Below the pieces are notes generated by a model, which had not been told where the DNA came from, ran no database searches, and saw only the letters and a program-made list of their open reading frames with translations. The position numbers were made by a program, and so were the translations under genes. From Bradysia coprophila (taxonomy: Eukaryota; Arthropoda; Insecta; Diptera; Sciaridae), in contig NW_023503493.1 in NCBI RefSeq assembly GCF_014529535.1, positions 12,742,001-12,806,000 on the forward strand: 64,000 nt of DNA, written 5' to 3'. Positions 25,856-36,049 of the stretch are shown piece after piece (position 1 is the stretch's first letter; each line of letters begins with the position of its first letter).

Positions 25856-25981
25856 CTACTAGATTAATCAGGTCCCTAGTCAAATCAGCGCTACTGCCTG
25901 GTTAACTTTACTATGTCGTTGTAGATCTTGATCTCAATCAAAAAACCACTTACAGTGGATGAGTGACACAAGCTTACAGCT

Positions 25982-26041
25982 CACGGCAGAGTAAAATAAA
26001 CCAGGCAGGAGCGGTTCATTTTCGAAACGTCAAATAAGGGA
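25982..26041 (+). repeat. Left-end fragment of the CACGGCAGAG MITE
   Basis: The first 60 bases match the left end of the element at 25310 (CACGGCAGAGTAAAATAAAC ... CGAAACGTCAAATA), then break off where the LACTB-like pseudogene begins. The rest of the MITE is missing. Confidence 0.75.
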
Positions 26042-26605
26042 CAATCAACGAAACAAATTGAATTGCTTCGCAATCAGTCCGAAGTTTCAGCCATTTCTGT
26101 TGGTGTTTCCTACCGTAGCCAAGAAATATGGGCAGATTGTTTCGGTTTTGCTAATTTGGAAATATTAGTCATAGCGGCGGGTCAGCTGGTGCAACAGCTG
26201 ATCTTTTGATTGTTCGAGAGGAAGAGATGGTTGAATCTTTATTGACAATTATATTACCTCTGGAGACTCTGAGCCAAGTTTCAATCGAAATAATGTCAAC
26301 GTTCATTGAGTGTATGCATCAGACTAATTGTACAGGCAATCATCCAGGTGCCAGTTCATCCACCAATTAAACCATTAAACTGCCTCTGATAAATAGTTTT
26401 CTTTCGAAATTCACTGAGTAACTTTTAACGATGATGACCTGTGAGCGAGGGGTAAACTACAGGAGCACCTAATTCCATTGAGGGATCAATTTCGATGTTT
26501 CGTATAATTTTTGCATGAAAATAAAATAAAATAAAATGGCGATGGGTTCTAAAAATTTAATATTGTTACAGCAGAATCGCTGGAAGAGTACCATTCCATC
26601 AATAC
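26042..26605 (+). pseudogene. Deleted pseudogene copy of the LACTB-like hydrolase
   Basis: Bases 26042-26163 match the N-terminal coding part of the gene at 31537-32793 (about 31645-31763, from the region before VPAISVGVSYRGQEIWADCF). The next bases jump to sequence matching 32571 onward (HNGGSSGAIADLL to the C-terminus). About 0.8 kb, including the catalytic SxxK and Tyr motifs, is missing. Similarity continues past the stop into the 3' flank (GGGATCAATTT, CGCTGGAAGAGTA), which argues for DNA-level duplication and not retroposition. The reading frame is broken. The left edge abuts a MITE fragment. Confidence 0.85.
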
Positions 26606-26763
26606 TTACAGTGACCGTTGTCTAATTTTAATGTTTCCATGTGCAAAAGGTCTCCTACATACTTGCAACTTTGTTGTAGAAGCAACTGAACTCGTAGTTT
26701 TGCAATCTTTCATCAAAATCCAATTGGACCTATTCCTAGCCAACATTCTCCAATTGCTTATGT

Positions 26764-26967
26764 CACGGCAGAGTAAAAGTAACCCAGGCAGGAGCGCTTG
26801 TTTGACTAGGGACCTGAATAATCTAGTAGCCCTATGTTTTTTGCGAATCAAATTTTTCAACTTATGTCAGTGTTCATTTGAGTTCATTTTCATACAGTGC
26901 ATTAGGTCCCTCATTTGACGTTTCAATAATGAACCGCTCCTGCCAGGTTTACTTTTACTCTGCCGTG
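26764..26967. mobile_element. Short MITE of the CACGGCAGAG family
   Basis: Ends CACGGCAGAGTAAAAGTAAC and GTTTACTTTTACTCTGCCGTG are inverted. CTTATGT repeats directly at 26757-26763 and 26968-26974; one further base each side is ambiguous, so the duplication is 7 or 8 bp. It carries the same subterminal AGGTCCCT and TAGTAGCCCTATG blocks as the 25310 element, in shorter form. Confidence 0.8.
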
Positions 26968-27303
26968 CTTATGTCGATTCCAACCAGTTCACCAGTGAAA
27001 TGAACAGACATTTTCAGCGTTTAAAATGACAATTCTTCGGTCAATTTTTGGAGGCGTGAGAGTAGAAGGCAATTTTGGCAAAATTAGATTTAACCATGAA
27101 CTGTGTATTGATTTTACAACTAGATCGATATAGTCAAATTCATTTAAATCAATGTAACTTGCAGGTCGGCATGGTGACATTACAGAGCAAGTTAATAGGA
27201 CAGTAAATGAATCATTAAATACTTGCAGTCTTGTTCTGTAATATTTCTTTATGAAACAAGAATCGATATAAAAGTGGGTTTCACCTACAAGTTTATGGCG
27301 TGG

Positions 27304-27514
27304 GGTAATTTGGCACACGGTGCTAAAAAAACGCATTTTTCAACTACGTAAAATGTGAACTCGCACACGATCTTTCGATACCAAAATTTTGTAAAAGGAG
27401 TCATTAAGTCGATGTCATGGCTAAAAAGCATTTGCCGCAATAAACTTGCGTGTGCGAGTTCACCTTTTAGGTAGTTAAAAATGTGTTATTTTAGCACCGT
27501 GTGCCAAATTATCC
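27304..27514. mobile_element. MITE with GGTAATTTGGCACACGGTGC ends
   Basis: About 65 bp of imperfect terminal inverted repeat: GTAATTTGGCACACGGTGCT with AGCACCGTGTGCCAAATTAT, and further in GTGAACTCGCACACG with CGTGTGCGAGTTCACC. No transposase. A target duplication was not clear. Confidence 0.7.
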
Positions 27515-28085
27515 GATACCAAGTTTAAGCAGGATATTGCACTAGTCTACTAAATGCGTTGACAACTCAAGTTTTTATGTTTACACGAATACGAAAAATT
27601 ATAAATCCGGTTCCACTCGGAATATAATTTTTATTTGCATTGTATTCACGAATGCATAAACATATTCGATTAATACAGCATTTAGTAGACCAGTTCAATA
27701 ATCTACTATTGAACCAAAGCGATTACCTAGACCACAAAAATTCATTTTCGGCAATATTTAAATCTCGACTCAGTTTTGTCATGTCATGGAATGTTAATCC
27801 TCCAGATATAGTTTATGATGGTTCATGTCAGAGAATTAATATTATCTTAAATTGACTATTTGTTTGCACATAAACAGTAAACAGCTCTTCTGATAGACCG
27901 TTTGATAAGAAATGTATTTTTTTTAAAGATCTCTGAAATGACTGGCATTTTATTTTAGTTCACTTTAATATTCAAATCTCTTCGGGATCTTTAATTTTTT
28001 CGAAGACTTCAAGTTGTAAGGTCGTGGACTGTGACTAGAAAAATAATTCCAGCAAAATTCCATTGTCTTAAAATCGGTCGCCAAA

Positions 28086-29904
28086 ATGTATGCAACTAAT
28101 TACGATGCTGAAAATAAATTGTGGACTGGAAACGATTACACTCCACTCTTTCATCCTAAAATTTCACTCGGCCAAGTCTTCCAGCGGTTCATGAAAGTAA
28201 ACGGATCGAACTTGGCTCAGGTACACACATATTGATCTTTCGCTCTAAAGCATGTGTGGAATAAAACCAGGAAAAAAAAATTCTCAGATCTGTGACGATA
28301 CAGGCGAACGGATGGATTACAATGAGATGTGGTTGAAAACTGTTCGGGCAGCGCAGAATCTCCGAAAGCTTGGATATTCCAAAGGGGATGTGTTTTCGTA
28401 CTCGGTTATGGATCGTCACGTTGCTCCAGTTATTTACGCAGCATTCTGCTTGGGATGTCCGGTGAACACCATTAGTCCATCTTTCGGGAAATCGGACATG
28501 ATTCACGTCTTGAGAATTGCGAAGCCAAAGTTAATGTTCTGTGACGTTGAGCGACACCACTTCGTGTCTGACTGTTTGTTGGAAGCCGAATTAGATGCCA
28601 AAATCATTACATTTGGTGGGTCAACGATGCATTCTTATCCCGTTGAAAATTTATTCGTTGGAACGGGAATGGAGCACACCTTCTTGTAATTCTTTTCAAT
28701 TTTAAACTAAATTTGCGTAAAAAAAATCATTTCCAACCGAAAATCCCTCAGACCTACTCCTGTTGATGGAGCCAAAGACGTTGCAGCCTTAGTTTGTTCA
28801 TCCGGTACAACAGGACTATGCAAAATTGTGGCATTATCACATATGAACATAGTCGAGGGTTGTGGTAATATCACCTCTCTCCATGCTGGTGACATCCATT
28901 ACTGTCCGGGTTTATTCTATTGGATATCCGGGCTGTACATTTTCGTATTAGGTGTCATTCATGGAGCAACAGGTGTAGTTACCAAAAAACCATTTTCAAC
29001 TGACCTGCAGATTCGTTTGGTCCAGAAGCACAGAATTAGCTTTCTGATGAACTCGCCGCACCATTTAGTTATGACGTTGAAAAATGAAGCCATCAAAACT
29101 GCAGATTTGTCGAGTATAAAATGTTACTTCGTTGGCGGAAATCGTATGCCTTTGGGAGCACCTGCCGAAATCAATAAACTCTTGTCGAATGGAAAATTAG
29201 TCACGGCCTATGGTCAGACAGAATTGTCGCTTCTGGTTAGCGGAACATTTGAAAGGATTGTCGAAGAAGATCACGTCGGCCAACTAGCCAAGGGTGTTAC
29301 TGTTAAGATTGTCGACGACGTGGGTGCTCGATGTGGAGTAGGGATTGATGGTGAAATTTGTGTCAAAACCTGTCACCCATTTTTGTACTACTACGGTAAT
29401 GAAGAGGCGACCACAAATGCGTTCGACAACGAAGGATTTCTATTGACTGGAGATGTGGGTCGGTTTGATGAGAACGGTGATCTGCACATTGTGGACAGAT
29501 TGAAAGAAATTTTCAAAAGCAATAACTTTAACATTAACCCGTCGGAAATCGAATCGTTTCTCATTCAATTGCCAGACATTGAGTCGGTTTGTGTGCTAGG
29601 GATTCCAGACGCTTCGGTTGGAGACTGGCCAGCCGCAGCTGTTGTACGAAAGAAAAATTCAACTATAACCGAACGTGATATCTACGATATGGTTGCAAGT
29701 AAGTGCTGATAGGGAAAAGTGATAATGAAATCGGTGGCACTGATAAAGCTCTTCTTCTCATGAAATTTTGTTTCAGAAAATTTTGACGACTATAAACATC
29801 TTCGCGGCGGTGTTCATTTTTTGGACGCATTTCCATTCTCAGTGGGGGGAAAGTTTCTACGTAGACAAATTAGAAACACAGTAGTCAGACTATCTAATTC
29901 TTAG
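28086..29904 (+). CDS. 4-coumarate-CoA ligase/luciferase-like acyl-CoA synthetase
   Basis: ANL-superfamily adenylating enzyme, expected to join a carboxylic acid to CoA using ATP. Exons 28086-28220, 28288-28685, 28752-29698 and 29777-29904 are in phase and give 535 aa, the usual full length. Motifs: phosphate-binding SSGTTGLCK (about 194-202; the usual Pro after Leu is Cys), YGQTE (about 331-335), TGD (about 409-411), hinge DRLKEIFKSNNFNINPSEIE, and the C-terminal catalytic-lysine region GGKFLRRQI (Lys about 519). The C-terminus is RLSNS, so the peroxisomal SKL-type signal common in this insect family is absent; the protein may be cytosolic. Substrate cannot be inferred. Fatty acyl-CoA synthetase activity is the usual activity of such non-luminous insect relatives. 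Stand-alone gene; poly(A) signal at 29934. Confidence 0.93.
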
Positions 29905-29933
29905 CAGAGTGAGAATATTTCAATTTTGGTTCA

Positions 29934-29939
29934 AATAAA
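29934..29939 (+). terminator. Poly(A) signal of the acyl-CoA synthetase-like gene
   Basis: AATAAA 30 bases after the stop codon. Confidence 0.6.
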
Positions 29940-30126
29940 TTAATTGGAAAATTGAATTTCGTTTTCTCTGAACATAAGTCAGGACAAGCTCAATCGTACA
30001 CAATCAGTATCAACAGAATATATAGAAACACTGAAGGTAATGCAAATATTCGTCACAAAAAATACGGAACCCAATTTTTGGGTCGATTTGAGTGCAGCGC
30101 AGCGTCATGTTTCACTTGACGTAGCA

Positions 30127-30323
30127 CGCGTGTGCAAATTATGTGTATCCGTGGTATCCAGGATACCGGGAAATTTCTGAAAATTTTTTTAGGATACCGG
30201 GAAATCGAATTATAGCTGCACAAACCAGCGGGAAATGTATGTAGCGGGAAGTCACTTTTACATTTTTGGATACCGGGAAATCTTGACTCGGATACCGGGA
30301 AGAAAACATAATTTGCACACGCG
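30127..30323. mobile_element. MITE with perfect 17-bp ends and 8-bp TSD
   Basis: Ends CGCGTGTGCAAATTATG and CATAATTTGCACACGCG are exact complements. ACGTAGCA is duplicated at 30119-30126 and 30324-30331. The interior holds four copies of GGATACCGGGAAAT or close variants. Confidence 0.85.
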
Positions 30324-30449
30324 ACGTAGCACCCGTAGCACTACCGACTTCTACAGAATGGATGAATATGGTGAATATGATAGCATGAATGTTGGGAGAC
30401 CGAAACTTGGGTTCCGTGTGCTCTTGCGGACTCACATATATCTTGATCT

Positions 30450-30590
30450 ATTCGAAATTCAAAATCTTCCTCACGCAAGTCTTTCTAACGCAGCGTCATT
30501 TTCATGCAAAGGAAGCGTTGAAACGTATTTTTCGGTTCACTTTTTCATCGACTCGTTCACTTGAAATTCAAATTTTAGGCGTGAATTACT
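30450..30590 (+). repeat. Dispersed repeat shared with 54045-54175
   Basis: AACGCAGCGTCATTTTCATG, GAAGCGTTGAAA, TATTTTTCGGTTCACTTTTT, CATCGACTCGTTCACT and ATTCAAATTTTAGGC recur in the same order near 54.1 kb. A plus-strand open frame crosses it but has no known domain. Confidence 0.7.
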
Positions 30591-30665
30591 TTGTGTTTCA
30601 AGGTCTAGTACGGACTGCACCACCTAGCTGGCTATCCCTGAAAAGGTATTTACGAAAACTTTCCT

Positions 30666-31178
30666 TGTGGCACAGCACTGCTACTAGCATGAACACTGAA
30701 TTGTCATGTGTCAAATTTGTATGCTTTAGTGATACGACCTACCGCTTAGGATTGTTTGTATTGAATGTTTTAACTCATACCAATGAAAGTGTAAAACATG
30801 TATGGTCTATTGTCCGTCCGGAGGACATAAAAATTTGATTTTCGTACTTAAACGCACTCATTTTCATATTATTTTGACATAAAATGTGAGTGCGTTTAAG
30901 ACGAATTCGGCGATCGACCATACCTGTTCTCTACTTTCATTGACTCATACAACGAAAACAAGCACAGCACTGCTACTAGCATGAACACTGAATTGTCATG
31001 TGTCAAATTTGGATGCTTTAGTGCTACGACCTACCGCTTAGAATTGTTTGTATTGAATGTTTTAACTCATACAACGAAAACAAGTCATCTATCTGTATAA
31101 CAGAAAGGCAGTGCCTACTGTGATTTCATCAGGCTCCGAATATTTTCTATGTTCGTGCTAGTAGCAGTGCTGTGCCTG
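30666..31178. repeat. Duplicated segment with GCACAGCACTGCTACTAGCA ends
   Basis: About 115 bp starting GCACAGCACTGCTACTAGCA (30666) recurs at 30965 with few changes, and an inverted end (TGCTAGTAGCAGTGCTGTGC) closes the block at about 31155-31175. Another inverted end lies near 50467. The first copy is interrupted by the MITE at 30781-30942. Confidence 0.7.
30781..30942. mobile_element. 162-bp CAATGAAAGT MITE with 8-bp TSD
   Basis: ACTCATAC is duplicated at 30773-30780 and 30943-30950. Termini CAATGAAAGTGTAAAACATG and CTGTTCTCTACTTTCATTG pair; a second internal stem is built on AAACGCACTCA. The neighbouring duplicate at about 31055-31085 shows the uninterrupted site (TTTTAACTCATACAACG), confirming the insertion. 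Confidence 0.88.
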
Positions 31179-31179
31179 T

Positions 31180-31536
31180 GGAGATCACGACAACCTCTAT
31201 ATGACGGTCTATATGGCAAAATAACCGAATGGAGGTCCCCACAGGTTATTTAACTCTAATCAAGCGTTGTATTTCTGAATCAATGTTGAAAATGATAGTT
31301 TGTGCAGATATCGGATCTAGATCCAGCTTGCTTGACTAATTTGTAGAATTCCGACTTTTTTGTGTTCCTTTTTGCGATGATCTTCATGAATAGCTTTGCA
31401 TTTAAGTGTTGATAACAGACTTATGGGTTGATAAGTAAGTTCATTGCGCGCTGTTATGTCATGCCATAAATGTTAATATATAATCAAACGCAGATTTACT
31501 TTCCATAAACGCGGTAGTGGTTCTCTAATACTGAAA
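31180..31536. other. Upstream region of the LACTB-like gene
   Basis: No exon or repeat recognised. Presumed promoter and 5' UTR. Confidence 0.3.
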
Positions 31537-32793
31537 ATGTTTGTACCGAAATCGACTGTGTTGTTGATCGTGTTGAACAGTTTTACGCGTTCCGGTGCAA
31601 TAACCGGAAACGATTTATCAAATCGAATTGAGAGTGCAATATCACAAGCAGCGAAACAAATTGAATTACTCCGCATTGAGTCTAAAGTTCCAGCCATTTC
31701 TGTTGGTGTTTCCTACCGTGGCCAAGAAATATGGGCAGATTGTTTCGGCTTTGCTAATTTGGAAACTGGCACCCCATGTACAAGCCGATCTTTGCATCGT
31801 ATCGGTAGTATAACCAAGCCAGTTTCAAAGCTCGGAAAGTTGTTGGAGGAGAACAGAGTGGATTTGGATAGACCGATATATGACTATCTCGGTGACAAGT
31901 TTCCTCGAAAAACGTTTAACGGGAGTGAAGTGAATATCACGCTGAGACAATTGGTTTCTCATATGGGTGGCATTAGACACTACAATAGCGCTGCAGATTA
32001 TTTTGTAAAAGATAGTTGTGACTCCATATACGAGAGTTTAAATTACTTCAAGGACGATCCATTGATTGCCCAACCTGGCACAGAGCTCCACTACAGCAGT
32101 TTTGGTTTCGTTGCTGTTGGTGCTGTCCTACAATCCGTTCTACACGAAAATGATACTTTTCAATTAGCGATGCTAAACATACTGAAAAATCAGCTGGGTA
32201 TGCGAGGAACGTACTTTGACGAGGTCTACGAAATCATACCGAATCGCATCAGTTATTACCAGGTGAATAAGGCGAACCAATTGAAGATTGCTCCATTTGT
32301 TGATTCAAGTTGTAAATGGCCGGGTGGCGGTATGTTATCAAACGTCCACGATATGCTGAAATTTGGCAATGTGATGATCGGCAGCAGTAAGACTAATAAT
32401 GGATTTTTGAGAAATACTACTGTCGCCCGACTTTGGGCTAAAGTTGCACCCCTTCAAAAATATGATTTATTCGAGTCTTTTTATGGAATGGGATGGGAAG
32501 TACTAGAAAGAAAATCAACAAATTGCTCACAATGTGAAACCGTTCCATTTTCATTGGCTGTTGCCCATAACGGCGGGTCATCTGGTGCTATAGCTGATCT
32601 TTTGATTGTTCCAGAGAAAGAGATGGTTGTATCATTATTGACGAATGTATCACCTGTAAATACACTGCGCCAAGTTGCAATCGAAATTATGTCAACGTTC
32701 ATTGAGTACGTGCATCCGACTAATTATTCTCGTGAGGGTGAGGCGGGTGAAGGAAGTCACGGAAAAGCGTTTTCCACTAATCAAACACTTTAA
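31537..32793 (+). CDS. LACTB-like serine beta-lactamase-fold hydrolase
   Basis: Intronless, 418 aa, related to LACTB, a penicillin-binding-protein/class C beta-lactamase-fold serine protease. The first 25 residues (VLLIVLNSF core) look like a secretion or targeting signal. Motifs: nucleophile SxxK as S91-I-T-K94, second motif Y186-S-S188, third motif H344-N-G-G347; also SHMGGIRHY (141-149), FKDDPL (171-176) and KWPGGGMLS (260-268). All catalytic motifs are present, so activity is plausible; the substrate is unknown. Odd point: after SITKPVS the helix seems about three or four residues shorter than in LACTB (SKLGKLLEEN where family members have a longer Met/Ala stretch), next to the active site. 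The acidic linker found in the vertebrate protein is absent. A deleted copy lies at 26042-26605. Confidence 0.88.
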   Translation: MFVPKSTVLLIVLNSFTRSGAITGNDLSNRIESAISQAAKQIELLRIESKVPAISVGVSYRGQEIWADCFGFANLETGTPCTSRSLHRIGSITKPVSKLGKLLEENRVDLDRPIYDYLGDKFPRKTFNGSEVNITLRQLVSHMGGIRHYNSAADYFVKDSCDSIYESLNYFKDDPLIAQPGTELHYSSFGFVAVGAVLQSVLHENDTFQLAMLNILKNQLGMRGTYFDEVYEIIPNRISYYQVNKANQLKIAPFVDSSCKWPGGGMLSNVHDMLKFGNVMIGSSKTNNGFLRNTTVARLWAKVAPLQKYDLFESFYGMGWEVLERKSTNCSQCETVPFSLAVAHNGGSSGAIADLLIVPEKEMVVSLLTNVSPVNTLRQVAIEIMSTFIEYVHPTNYSREGEAGEGSHGKAFSTNQTL

Positions 32794-32849
32794 CTTCTTT
32801 TCATTCTAAATTTGTTGAGAAACTTTTAACCCTGACTATTGCAGAGCTA

Positions 32850-32950
32850 TATGGACTATTTTTGTGAAAAGCTTGTCTAATATTTTTATAAATTTTTCCA
32901 TATTTTCCTATATTTTTCTAAATTTTCACAAAAGTACTCCCTGGTAGTGA
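32850..32950. repeat. TTTTCC-family MITE in the LACTB-like 3' flank
   Basis: Begins GGACTATTTTTGTGAAAAGC and ends TTTCACAAAAGTACTCCCTGG, with TTTTTCCATATTTTCC blocks inside. Same family as 11108, 43915 and 53714. Confidence 0.55.
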
Positions 32951-33079
32951 TGGGATCAATTTGGTTGTTTTACATGATTTTAGCACAGAAACACAGAAAT
33001 AAACAAACTTAAAAGGCAATGGGAAGTTGTGTACAGTTCTAAAGAATCCATTATGGCTTGATCGTTGGAAGAGTATTGA

Positions 33080-33923
33080 GACTCCACCCCATTAAGAGCG
33101 CTCACCCCTTGGAAATTTTCTAGCCTACATTTGTGCGCAAAAATATTCGTTTTTTGATGATTTCTCTAAATCAAAATCTTAACAAAACTTAAATAGAGTC
33201 GCGACACCACCTATGATTTTTTACATGTTCTGGTTGAGCGACTCTAGTACTACACGAAACTGTATTCAGTTTCCGGATCTGTCCGGCCGTTTCGGAGAAC
33301 CGGCACACGTGGCCGTGCGGGACCCACGAGTCAATTTAAATATAGATTTTTACAGCAACGGATAGAGGGAATAATTGTAAGTTAATTCGTGTTAAAATTG
33401 CTTCTCTCAACAACCTGGCCACGGAGCAACAGCCAGCTAAAGTCGAAATTTCGACATTTTTGAATGGTGATATGTCCAAGACGAGAAAAGTTAGAAATTC
33501 TTTGAATGGCGATATTGGTAGAGGATTCCATGCTATATTAAACGCCGAGAATGGATTTTACAAAATTTGTCTGAATTGTACAATATCCGTAAAAGTTAAT
33601 TTTCATCATCCCCGGCGAAACTTGATCTCATCTGTAATACACATAACAGATCGATCATGTCTGCAACAAAACAATAACGTCTGATCAGCCTGAATGGTCT
33701 TAGCTTTACAACGATACCAAACTTGCCATACCAGCCTCACAAAAAGTATCTGTTACGACATTTCGTTTGCAGCAAGGCCACTCTACGACGAAATTTTCAA
33801 TTTATCATCCATCATCAAGTGCCCGATCCTTTAGGATATTCCTTTAGTGGTATTGTTATCCATTCTTCATAAATAAGTGGTTTATTAGTCCACTACATTT
33901 CGACGTAAAAAATCTCTAAAAGG
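33080..33923. other. Intergenic DNA, nothing recognised
   Basis: A short stem built on GAGTCGC/GCGACTC lies at about 33197-33245. A 74-codon open frame at 33460-33684 has no known motif. Confidence 0.35.
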
Positions 33924-34045
33924 TTGGAATTTTCAAAATTTCGAAGAATGCGCCGACCAGAGAGGTTGTTTTAAAAAATGTTGGACACAATGATAACCCC
34001 TAAATTCCCTATCTATAGCACCATAATGGGCCATGAACAGAAATG
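33924..34045 (+). repeat. Diverged fragment related to the 3.2-4.9 kb repeat
   Basis: Order of blocks GGAATTTTCAAAATTTC, GACCAGAGAGGTTGTTT, TAAATTCCCTATC and TAGCACCATAA parallels the outer end of the right arm at about 4745-4855. Clearly older than that copy. Confidence 0.6.
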
Positions 34046-34049
34046 TACT

Positions 34050-34820
34050 TTACTATATTGTACAAAATCACCCTAAATCAAAACGTCATATTTTGCCACC
34101 AAAACCAGAAGGTTTATCACCCATGCGTTGGCAACACTGAAGCAATTGAACAGTGTGAACGGTGTGAACAGTGTAAATGTCAAATCGGTCCACTGAACCC
34201 GCATCTTTCAAGTTTTTCCAATGCAGGCATGTGACACTTTGAACGAACTGCAATAAAACGAATAAAACGCAGATTATGGTTTTTGTTTAGTCAAGTTAAA
34301 TTCCCGTGTACACCATGGCTGTAGGAGAGGGGGATTATTTTAATCGAAAAAAATGTTACCGAATGAAATCTGTGTAGAATTATAATAGTGCCGAAAAGTT
34401 CTGGTTCTGGTATGGTTCTGGTTAAATTTATTAGTCGATTTCTGGTTTCGGTTCTGGTAAATATTTCTTCTAAATGATGAGTTTTGCAGTTGCCCACCAA
34501 CCAACTAACCAATTTTTTGCACAGTCTTTTCAGGTTAAAAGTTACCGCACCGATTTTTAACTTTAATACTTTGCCAGTATAATCAATCAAGTATCGAGTA
34601 TTTATCGATTCGATTGAATCAGTTTCGTGTGATTATTGTGAGTACTTTCGTGATTTATAATGATGGTTCAAGATTCTAATTTGTTTTGTCTTTATTGTCT
34701 CGTTCAGAGAATATACGACAGTGTTTATTATTGTTTATTATTGACGAATCATTTGATAAATAAGGATCAAGAAGAACACCGTATTAGTATAAATATTTCC
34801 TGGTTACTTTCAATTGTTCG
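34050..34820. other. Intergenic DNA, nothing recognised
   Basis: Only a short GGTTCTGGT-rich stretch (about 34395-34460) stands out. No gene seen. Confidence 0.35.
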
Positions 34821-34826
34821 GTTTAT

Positions 34827-35425
34827 AAAACAGAAAAAACAGAGAAAAACGAGAAAAAACAACAAAAAAACAGAAAAATAAACGGAAACACAGAAAACCA
34901 ATAGTATTTGTGCATCCGACAACTGAAATACGACCTATTTTGCCATGATTTTTCATTGAGAAATGTCAGTTTTTCCCGAACTATATATCGTGCGGGAAAA
35001 AACTTCATTTCTTTACGATTTATAGTGCGGGAAAAGAATTACATGAATTTTTCTATGACTATACGATTGATTAAATTTAATATGGTGAATGTGAAGTGTG
35101 TATGTTTTCAAGTAAATTGATGTGTTTTGTCTATTTCAGTTGTCCGATGCACAAAACGTTGTTCGTACCTCGACAGGAAATGACGATTTTTTCAGCACAC
35201 GTCCTAATTTTCCTTACTCGCTTCGCTCGTAACTTAGGACTGGTGCTGAAAAAATCGTCATTTCCTGTCGAGGTACGAAAAATTGTTTTGTTTTGTTTAA
35301 AAACAAAAAGAGAACAGAATAAAACAGAACAAAACAAAAGATAAACAAAAAACAGAAAAATAAAATTTAAAACAATAAAAAACAGAAAAAAAAAACAAGA
35401 AAAAAATGATTTAAAAAAAACAAGG
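34827..35425. repeat. A-rich blocks around a hairpin
   Basis: AAACAGAAAAA-type low-complexity sequence occurs at 34827-34890 and 35285-35425. Between them is a hairpin at 35162-35279 whose arms pair TTCGTACCTCGACAGGAAAT and GACGATTTTTTCAGCAC with their complements around ACTCGCTTCGCTCGT. Two GTGCGGGAAAA motifs lie near 34990 and 35023. Confidence 0.7.
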
Positions 35426-35544
35426 TCCGACCTAAATTTACGTTTATCCACCCCTCGACAAAACCTGTAAAAGCATTTTTTTATATTCCCGAATTCTTAT
35501 AATTATTATTACGCTATTCAATAAGAACCTACAAGCAATTCATA

Positions 35545-35660
35545 ATTTCCATTAACAGTTCTACATAGAAGAACCATAAACAGTTCTCCATTGAAGAACC
35601 ATCAACAGTTCTCCATTGAAGAACCATCAACAGTTCTCCATAGAAGAACCATATCTCCGT
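35545..35660. repeat. Tandem 25-bp repeat, about 4 copies
   Basis: Unit GAAGAACCATCAACAGTTCT plus CCATT. AGAACC and its complement GGTTCT recur within the unit, so it can also fold. Confidence 0.8.
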
Positions 35661-36049
35661 AACAGAACCGTAACCATTTCGACAATAAAAAATTCGATAA
35701 CAATATTTTCCATAACATTCATTTGTCTCCGTTAAACGCCTGAACTTCTTCAATTAAATTAAATTTTATTTTTAGAAAAAATGTTGTTACGAATAGAACA
35801 ATTCTGAAGATCTGAAATTTCCAATTTTATCCCGGAAATCGGTTAAATTTGCATTTAAAATGTTTGTCGATTTATTTGACAATAAATTATTAATTATTAA
35901 TTATTTTGTGGAACTATTAGTATTTTCGGTGCTATTTACAGCACTGTCATTTACTACCCGCCACCGGTTTGAAAACATTTCGGTACATTTGTGGTATTGT
36001 CGGTATATGGAATTGCAACCTAACAAAAACTAAAACACCTACTCTTCGC

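Larger units (their letters stand above)
25310..25920. mobile_element. MITE with CACGGCAGAGTAAA ends and 8-bp TSD
   Basis: Direct repeat GTAGATCT at 25302-25309 and 25921-25928. The left end reads CACGGCAGAGTAAAATAAAC and the right end is its diverged complement (CTGCCTGGTTAACTTTACTA). The 8-bp duplication suggests a hAT-type origin. Another MITE (25508-25712) is inserted inside, and a half copy of that second MITE follows at about 25732-25855. Confidence 0.8.

Noticed and set aside
30389..30838. 149-codon open frame
   Set aside because: It crosses a dispersed repeat, a duplicated segment and the left end of a MITE, so it cannot be one gene.
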